A stretch of 20,038 nt of DNA, taken from contig CAMPET010000234.1 in assembly GCA_946803715.1 (NCBI GenBank), positions 76,113 through 96,150 of the forward strand, given 5' to 3'. The DNA comes from Beroe ovata (lineage: Eukaryota; Ctenophora; Nuda; Beroida; Beroidae). Position numbers and translations under genes: made by a program. Below are positions 8,379-17,300 of this stretch, in pieces. Under the pieces are notes generated by a model. That model made no database searches. It was given only the letters and a program-made list of their open reading frames with translations, and was not told the DNA's origin. How positions within the stretch are numbered: position 1 is the first letter of the stretch; each line of letters opens with the position of its first letter.

Positions 8379-11300
8379 CTGAAAAAAGGTTTCGATCAGT
8401 TGGGTAGAAGCTAATAAACAATGAATAGAGCAGAATACACAACTCATACAAGGAGCTCAGAGTGGATGAATATGAAACTAACCTCTACATGCGTATATCT
8501 TGCAGCAATCATCCAGTGGGTCCTGAATAATGACAGGATCCTCGCACGCTGGTCTATTCCTCAGGAGACATCGGGCACGGCATCTCAATCCACCCTGAGA
8601 GAGTGTGTGGTGTGTAAGAAGATGTGAGGACATCATAACCTCACTATGAGTTGCTAGGGAGTGACACAATCTGCCTCTGAACAGTGTGGCACTGCAATGT
8701 GGCACTGCAGTGTGGCACTGCAGTGTGGCTCTGCAGTGTGGCACTGCAGTGTGGCTCTGCAGTGTGGCTCTGCAGCAGTGACCCAGTATACCTGGTAGCA
8801 GTAACAAGTCAGACTGCAGCCCATGTTAAATTCCTCTCCGTGTTGGTAATAGTTTCCATCGTAATAACACGAGAACTTGTGATCTAAGGGAGAGGTAGAG
8901 GGGTAAGTTAACAACACACGAGGGTTCCAAGTAATAGGGAAGTCTTATCTGGAGGAAGACCGCATTTGCGGGTCAATCTCCCAGACTGCCGGGTATCAAT
9001 TGATGTGTAGAGAACACTGCATCTCACATAGGCAGGTAACGGGAGCGTATGTTTCGGGATCGTAGAACAGTGAATCGCACGTTCTACACCTGTATTGGAC
9101 ACACTCTGCAGTCGGCGAGGCTGGACAGCGGGCTCCTGAGGAGAGATTCAGATATAGGTGGCGTCAACACAGTATAGTGGAGTTAACACAATATAGTTGT
9201 GTCAACACAGAATAGTGGTGTCAACACAATATAGTTGTGTTAATGGCATGAGACACAACTCACTGTTACAGTTATTCCGAGGGCAGAACACAGCAGGCAG
9301 GTTGCTAGGACACGTGACAGTTACACGTGGTTTTCGTTGTGCGTAGTTAGGCGGGTTGATACGGACACACCTCACGTCCGATATCCAGGGTAGTGCTCGA
9401 GTTCCCTTGATCTCCAATCCTGCCTCATCCACACACCAACACTCCTTCGTGGTGACGTCACATTGTTGTGGATAGAACTCTCCGTCAGGCTCACACTGGG
9501 GATATGCGACAGTGTGAAAGGGAAGGGATGTGTGAGGTGATATGTGTCAAGTGAGCAGTGAACTTGGGCAGTGTGTGCGGTGGTGAGCTAAGTGATGCAA
9601 ATAGTCTCTTGCAACTATAAAAGAGAGTGAAACTGAGGTACAGTTATGCACTGAACAGTGACAGTGTGCTCCGCATCCAGCGTTCACCTGAGTGATTCTG
9701 TACATGGAAACAGGATAGAACCCCTCATAGCTGGCCGCAGCTGATATCTCTGCTTTCTGCTGTCTTACACATGGCGGATCATCTGTAGGGAACAAGAGTC
9801 ACACACACAATCACACAAACACACGCACACACACAGTACTGATTGGCAAAAACACTAGCTCGTCTTAGACTCACATTTACAGGTGACTTGTTCAGCGGGC
9901 CCGAATGACCCGTGTATTTCGGTCCCATTGAATGGGTCCACACACCAACAGTCCTCATCTCCAAAACACTGCTTTATCTTGTACCTGGCGGACAAAGGTC
10001 ATCTACATATTATCAGTCAATTATCAGTCAATTACCAGCTACTTGATTTGATATTCCCCTCAAGTCAGCAACTGGTATTCCTCCAGGATACTCACTTCTC
10101 AGGTTCCTCCTCATCACACTGGACCACGTAGATAGATCCCAGTCTGTTCTGCTGCTTCCTCTTCTCGGGACATGTCAGTGGACCAAGACCTACACAGAGA
10201 TGATGTGATAATTACACCCCAAACTTCCAAGCATGCATATAATAGCGGATGTTGGGGCCCCGCGCACCCCTATACTTCTGATTATTCTGAACACAAATCA
10301 TACATCATGGACTAACGAGTGAAACAGGGTGGTTTAGCAAGTCTGGCGATGCCCCGTCCCCTCTCGTCCACACAGCCGCACTGTCCCGTCCTCTCGTCAC
10401 ACTGTTTCTGTCCACAGAGCAGCTCGCCCACAGGGAGGACACTGCCCGATACCACCTCGCCCGAATCAGCGTCCACACACTGACACGTGTAACGGGACAG
10501 ACACTGCATCGACTTGTAACTGCCGTCACTCTTACACCGCGCAGCGTAACACTCAGCCGGCTCCTCTAGTGTTACTGCAGAGGGGGGAGGTAGGGTGGGG
10601 TGAGGTGGTGAGAGAGAGGGGGAGTGGGAGCCGGGAGAGAGGGAGTTGATGAGAGAGAGGGAGTTGATGAGAGAGGGTGAGAGGGAGTTGGTGAGAGTGT
10701 GGGGTGATGAGAGAGAGGGTGAGTAGGAGGTGATGAGAGAGTATGAGTAGGAGGTGATGAGAGAGGGTGAGTAGGAGGTGATGAGAGAGTATGAGTGGGA
10801 GTTGATGAGAGAGGGTGAGTAGGAGGTGATGAGAGAGTATGAGTGGGAGTTGATGAGGGAGGAAGATTAGTGGGGTATGGAATTCAGAGCGGTTGGAGAC
10901 GTGAGCGAATGTGTACGATCAATCTGGCCTCACTGCTGGTAGAGAAGAGACTCTGGGTAAGTGAGTATCTCGGAACCATGTGAGTTGAGAGTACTCACAC
11001 GTCTCCTTGTTGAGTGTAGGCTGACACGCTTCATCCCTCTCTACCTCACATTGTGACCTCGTATCGTCAAGTTCAGCACACTCTTTAGAGCGTGCGTCCT
11101 GGATCACAACACGTGACCCGGCAATCACCAATCCGCTGTCCACAAACACACAGAAACACACCCCATCATCACACTGCAGGGGCAGGAAGTTGCCGAACGA
11201 ATCACACTTTAGCACATCCTGGGCCTGGCACGCTGTGGTGGGTGAGGTAGGGAGGACCTCGACATTGCCAAACTCATCACACACCAACTTGCCCCGTTCA

Positions 11301-14300
11301 GCAAATGTGTCCTCGATAATCTCACCAGTCCTGTGACAAAAGAGAAAACCATTCATGAGAAGTCTCTACTTAATCCAACAATCCAAATCTGAAGTAGAAA
11401 GACTTAGGCTATCTTAGTATTTATAAATATGTTTCAGATAGCTATTAGATAGTTAGGTATTAGATACCCCTACCCAAGCCATTCCTCCCATGACATCCAG
11501 TACTCACGTGACAGTGACACAGAAACACATGCCATCTGATCTACACTGGTTGGGAGCGAATAGTCCGTTATCCCAACACTCCAGTTTACCGGGACATGTT
11601 TCCGGGATTATTATCACACCGTCCTCGTATCGGTGTGGACACACCTCCTCGTTACGCCTGCGGTGTGAGAGTGGGGGTGGCGTGTCGATAGGGGGGCTTG
11701 GGAAGGAGCGTAGGGATTGGGGTTTAAATAACCGATAAGGGAGGAGGGATTCACAAACTGGGGTATGAGGATTGGGGTTTTGGTCTCCATGGGTAGGGGA
11801 GTGCTAAAATAGTCAGGAAAAATGAACCAAAAGAACTGGGCGAGGGTTTGTGCGAATGATCAACAGACATGGTCCTGGGTCCACAACCCCTCGTATGACC
11901 AACTCCATACTCACTTTCTACAGATTGATCGATCGTCGAACTTCTGATCGCACGGTGGGAACGATCCCGACACCTCGGTACCGTAGATAGGTGCGCCTGT
12001 ATCCGCATATACACAGTAACACACCCCATTGGAACAGTCAGGAGTGGGGTACCACCCCTCTTCCGTGCACTGCTCTATTCCCTCTATCTGAGAAAGTGGA
12101 GCGATCATGTCTAGTGGAAACAATGAGTGGATCAGCTCAAAATCGGGGGGGGGGAGGAGAAGAGTGGTAATGTACCTCACACTTGGTCCTATCTCGCAGG
12201 ATAATCATGATTTTCTCCCCCTTTTCATTACACGTGAATGTGCCCGGTGGACCGGATGTCTCCATGATGGGTTCCCCCGATCGTGGGTCCGTGCACGTGC
12301 AAACTTCCCCCACACACTCCATCTTCTGGAAATTTCCGTCTCTGTCACACTCCTTGGTAAACTCGCAGTCTGGTAGTGTGGCAAATGTACCTGATTTGGA
12401 CATAACTTCAGGTTACGGGGAACCACAAATGGAAACAATAGTAAACTGCACACTCAACACACAGCATGAGGAGTGTGCAGACTGCAGTAGTGCATCTAGT
12501 ACACACTCTCCACATTGCACACTCCACATATTGCAAAACTATACATCACACCATGATACACATTACACACCAAGGTAGTCGAAGTAGTAAGCTCTGCAAG
12601 CCTCCTCCTGTGCTCGTCTACAGTGTCCCCGTGTGTCATACTGCCTCGTACAGTTTGCTAGGTCACGTGTCATCGAGCCCCATATCAACTGTGACAGAAA
12701 GTGGTGAGTGGTGTGACGTAACTCTGGGGTGAGTGGTGTGACGAAACTGGGGTCTGTGAGGGTGGGTGATCAGTGAGGGAGTTAGCGCCAGGGCCAAGAG
12801 CTAAATCAGCTAAAGGGGGGAAAAAGTTGTGATGACTGGACCTATTGTAATTGTGCTTGCTAGGTCCCAGAAGTTGGAATCTTACCTTGCCAGTGTCCAC
12901 ATAGACACAGTAACAAAACCTATCTGTACACTGTGTTTCCTTGAAGTAGTTCCCCTCGCACCTCAGATGATACTGATTTGTGCATCGCCCTGACCTGTGT
13001 GGTTCACACTCGACCTGGGGGAGGAAAATATTAGTAACCATGGTAACCACATTGAGTCGCTAGGGTGGTAACACGGTGACACCTGGTACCTGGTATGAAA
13101 TGCCAGTGGTGCCAGGGAGCCTGGTACCAGTATCCACATCTACACACCAGCAGATGTCACCCTCACACTGCCTGCTTACATATCTAGGAAATGAGGAATG
13201 TTAGAGATCTCTGTAAATAATGACATCAAGGTAGTCCAAACACATTATTACCTACTGCTTACAGACTGTTCACATTCCCACCTTTCATCTGACGCACAGT
13301 CAGGTCTGAAACAGTTTTCCTCATAGGTGAATTTGCCAGTCTTATGGCTGAAATCTCGTCTACAAGTTTCATGGTAGTCGATAACACAGTTTCCTGAGCA
13401 TTGGGAGTAGTAAATGGTGCGGGAATAAGTGATGAATCAGTTCAGTACAACCTGAACAATCTACAAATCTGAACAGCTTCCAGTACCCTACCACTCCTCT
13501 AAGTTCTGCACGCCCCAATCACCAATTCATCACTCCCTCACCCGTCCATCACCTCACACTTTTTCTCACTCCCTCACACCACTCACTAATTCATCACTCC
13601 CTCACCCCCTCACCCACTCCTCCACCTAACACTCACTCACCCACTCATCCCATCAATCCCCTAACCTCATCAATCCTCCCTCACCCCCTCACCTCTGTTA
13701 TCCTTCGCTCGAGGACATGGTAATCCAGCTTGCTCCGAGAAGGGCATGAACCTCCCTGAATCCTGATACACACAGAAATGTAGGCCGTCCAACATCTGCT
13801 CAGGGTAGAAATCACCCATGAAGTCGCACTCTAGTTCATCCTGTTGAAGACAGGGCGTGGTCTGTTGACATGGCGACAGCGTGTACGTGTTGTTAGAGTG
13901 ACACTCGAGTGAGCAGTTGCTGCTTACTGAGTTGTCAATCATGTCACCGGTTTGTCGGTCTATACACCTGGAAAATAAAGGTGTTGGAAACAGGATACAA
14001 CTGTGAATTGTCACCATCATTGTGACACCACCTCGCTGTCATATTGACACCTAACACCACCTCCGAACTCACCAACAGAGAGAAGGACCGAGACACTGCT
14101 TGGCGACGAAGAGTCTATCCTTCCTGTCACAGTGGTATTCTGAACATGATTCAGTGAGGACCCATTTGTCGAGCGCTGCATCGAAATCCTCGCCACAAAT
14201 GTCGTATCTCCGTTTTTCACAGGTGGAGTAAAACACCTGGACAGCAGTTATAGTCAGTGTAAGCATTGACTGGTGTCAGTATCCGTGTTTACAGGTGTCA

Positions 14301-17300
14301 CTATAACGGTGTTATCATAGCGGAGTTAGTGTTATAACACCGTTTACAGGTGTTGGTGTCAATACCTGCTTGCCAGCGTCAGTGCAGTAGAACGTGTGCT
14401 TAGGAGCTCTGGTACCGGGTAGCTCATTCCCCTCGTTGACATCGTTACACCAACATTCACCGTTTTCACAGCGACGAGGGTAATAGAGATTGTCTGACCG
14501 ACACCTGGGTGTTGGCGTACAGCTTTGCGAAAGAAATTACAAGGGTAGTAACAGGGGGCAAAGATGGAAGTGTGAGAGAAGGGTTAGACGTTCGATAAAT
14601 GATAATTGCGAACCCATAGCGAACAAAATGGAATTTAATAATCATGAGATTTTGCAGTTTGATCAGAGCAATATAAGCAGTGTTTATTGAGCACACGACA
14701 TGTTTCACTCACAGGAATGGTTGACATCCCTCCCTTCTTCCGATGGTGTTAGTCCCGGGTCTGATGTACTTGGGACACGATTTGTACGATGTTATTTGAC
14801 ACGATGTCCTGTTCTCCTTCACAGCCGGACAATCACCTTGGGGGAGGGAATGTCATGTTTCATGACTCATGTGTCATAGTATGCCGCATTGCCGCCCTTT
14901 TCTCCACAACATGTAACTGTCGTCTGTCACTGTCAGCACGGATCAAAAAGCTATGAGTTGCTTATGTTTGCTAGATTTCATTTTTCCAGAATACGAAATC
15001 TGGCAAACAACTGTTAGAGGAGCGAGTAGAGCTCCGTGATTCATACCCATCCACCTACCTTCCCCCGGGTAGAATATACTTTCAGTATCCTCCATCACAT
15101 CACCCGTGTCCGTGTAGACACAGAAACAGAACTGAGCGTTACACTGGGTCGGGTGGAACTGGCCCTGGTCGTCACACACGAGAAGGGACTGGGATTTGCA
15201 GGGTGTCATGTCACGTGGGGTACCCGTGACGTCACACCAGTACGTCCCGGATTGGAATGGGGTGGATACAGGAATACCAGTCTGAGGGTTCACACACTGA
15301 CACTGCGATGAGGAGCATTGCTCTATCTCGAACAGCCCTGGGGAGAGAGTGGTAGTGAGGGAGGGGAAAGGGGGGCAAGACTTATAAGTCCTGATTGGTG
15401 TCAAGTCCAGAGCCAATTCGTTATCGAACTTCTGATTGAAGAATTAATAGATTTTCCACTAACCTTGTTCATCGCAGGTGGGGACATCGCAATCACTCTC
15501 ATTCTCACAGCCCCTGTCAGCTCCCACTTGACACTCAGTCCTATTATCCCGCCTCCTATAACACCCATATTCCCCTACCTCCCCAATAATATGACCAGTA
15601 TCGATAAACACANGACACGATTTGTACGATGTTATTTGACACGATGTCCTGTTCTCCTTCACAGCCGGACAATCACCTGCAGGGGGAAAGAGAATGTCAT
15701 GTGTCATAGTATGCCGCATTTCTGGACGTGTCGCGACAACAATATGTTACTGTCAGAACGGATCAAAAAGTTATGAGTTGCTTATGTTTGCCAGATTTCA
15801 TTTGTCCCAATTTCCCAGATTAAATCTGGCAATCAAATGTTAGAGGAGCGAGTAAAGCTCCGTGATTCATCCCCATCCACCTACCTTCCCCAGGGTAGAA
15901 TATACTCTCAGTATCCTCCATTACATCACCCGTGTCCGTGTAGACACAGAAACAGAACTGAGCGTTACACTGGGTCGGGTGGAACTGGCCCTGGTCGTCA
16001 CACACGAGGAGGGACTGAGATTTGCAGGGCGTCATGTCACGTGGGGTACCCGTGACGTCACACCAGTACGTCCCGGATTGGAATGGCGTGGACACGGGCA
16101 AACCAGAGTGAGGGTCCACACACTGACACTGCGATAAGGAGCATTGCTCTATCTCGAACAGCCCTGGGAAGAGAGTTGGGGGTGAGGGGGGAGAGGGAGG
16201 CAGATGGTCAGAGAGTTAATTTCAGAACAAATTCATTATCAATTCTGATTGAAGAATGAATAGATAGCATATTCCACTTACCTTGTTCATCGCAGGTGGG
16301 GACATCACAATCACTCTCATTCTCACAGCCCTTGTCAGCTCTCACCTGACATTCAGTCCTATTATCCCGTCTCCTATAACACCCATATTCCCCCACCTCC
16401 CCAATAATATGACCAGTATCGATAAACACACAGAAACAATCCTCCGCTGTATCTCCTGAACACTGCAGGGCGGCGTAGTCACCCCGTCTGTCACATGTTA
16501 ACACGTGCTGTCGTCTGCATGGTGTCAGTTCCAACTTCTCGCCCTCCTCAGTACACATGAACGTGTCTGCTGGCCCGAGGGTGTTGTCAAGGAGAGTCCC
16601 ACTGACAGGATCAACACAGAAGCAGCTGTCCGAGCTGAAGCAGTGCTGTGTAACAAAGGAACCTGTGGCTGTGCATTTCATAGAATCACATGATTCTGAG
16701 CGACCCAATGTGCCTGTCTGTGAGTTGTATTCGACAGGGCAACGAGAATCCAGGTTCTTTTGACAGTTAGTTCGGTTGTCAGGGGCGCTATGACAGGTGT
16801 CGTTGTTGCTGATGACACCACTTCCATGGACCATGACACGAGTGTCGTTATACACACAATAACATACATCCTGGGTGTGACATTGCCTTGCACTGAACTC
16901 CCCGCTCAAATCACAATCTAGAGTATCCTGTTTCTGACAAAAACTCGGCTCCAGCCTCTCCCCCTTCTCATTACACCTGAACGAGCGAGGGTCAGGCGAG
17001 GGAAGGGAAGTTGCGTTCCCAGTAAGAGGGTGAACACAGTAACACAGTCCGTCCACCGTACACTGTGTAGTGATATACAATCCTGTGGTGACGTCACACA
17101 CTATGACTGCTCCTGTACACTCGACACCTGACAGCACCGGGCACTCCTCATCCGAGGCGATCTGACACCGGGTTCTGTTATCAGTCACGTGACCGCACTC
17201 CGCTGGCTTCTCGTCAGACTCGGTGTTTCGTATCACTGCTCCCGTGTCAGTGTACACACAGAAGTACAGATCACCAGATGATTGTAGAGGAAGGAAGTCG

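Noticed and set aside
8654-8917. Repetitive His/Cys/Thr protein frames (CRATLQCHTA-type) across 8650-8890
   Set aside because: They are translations of the 13-bp intronic minisatellite. Because 13 is not a multiple of 3, the frame cycles through the unit in both strands.
10312-10317. TAG after CFTR as the end of the Tg1 gene
   Set aside because: The TAG lies in a good GTTAGT donor, and the next exon (10189-10096) joins in phase to continue a proper Tg1 module followed by more modules and a VWC domain.
10717-10860. CRISPR-like regular repeat array
   Set aside because: The repeats are directly abutting with no unique spacers, and the setting is a eukaryotic intron.
14774-16430. Recent genuine tandem exon duplication in the Tg1 gene
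   Set aside because: The junction falls exactly on the N, the copy ends are inside exons, and the chimeric exon destroys the module pattern. An unmerged allelic overlap explains all three more simply. A genuine duplication cannot be fully excluded without reads.
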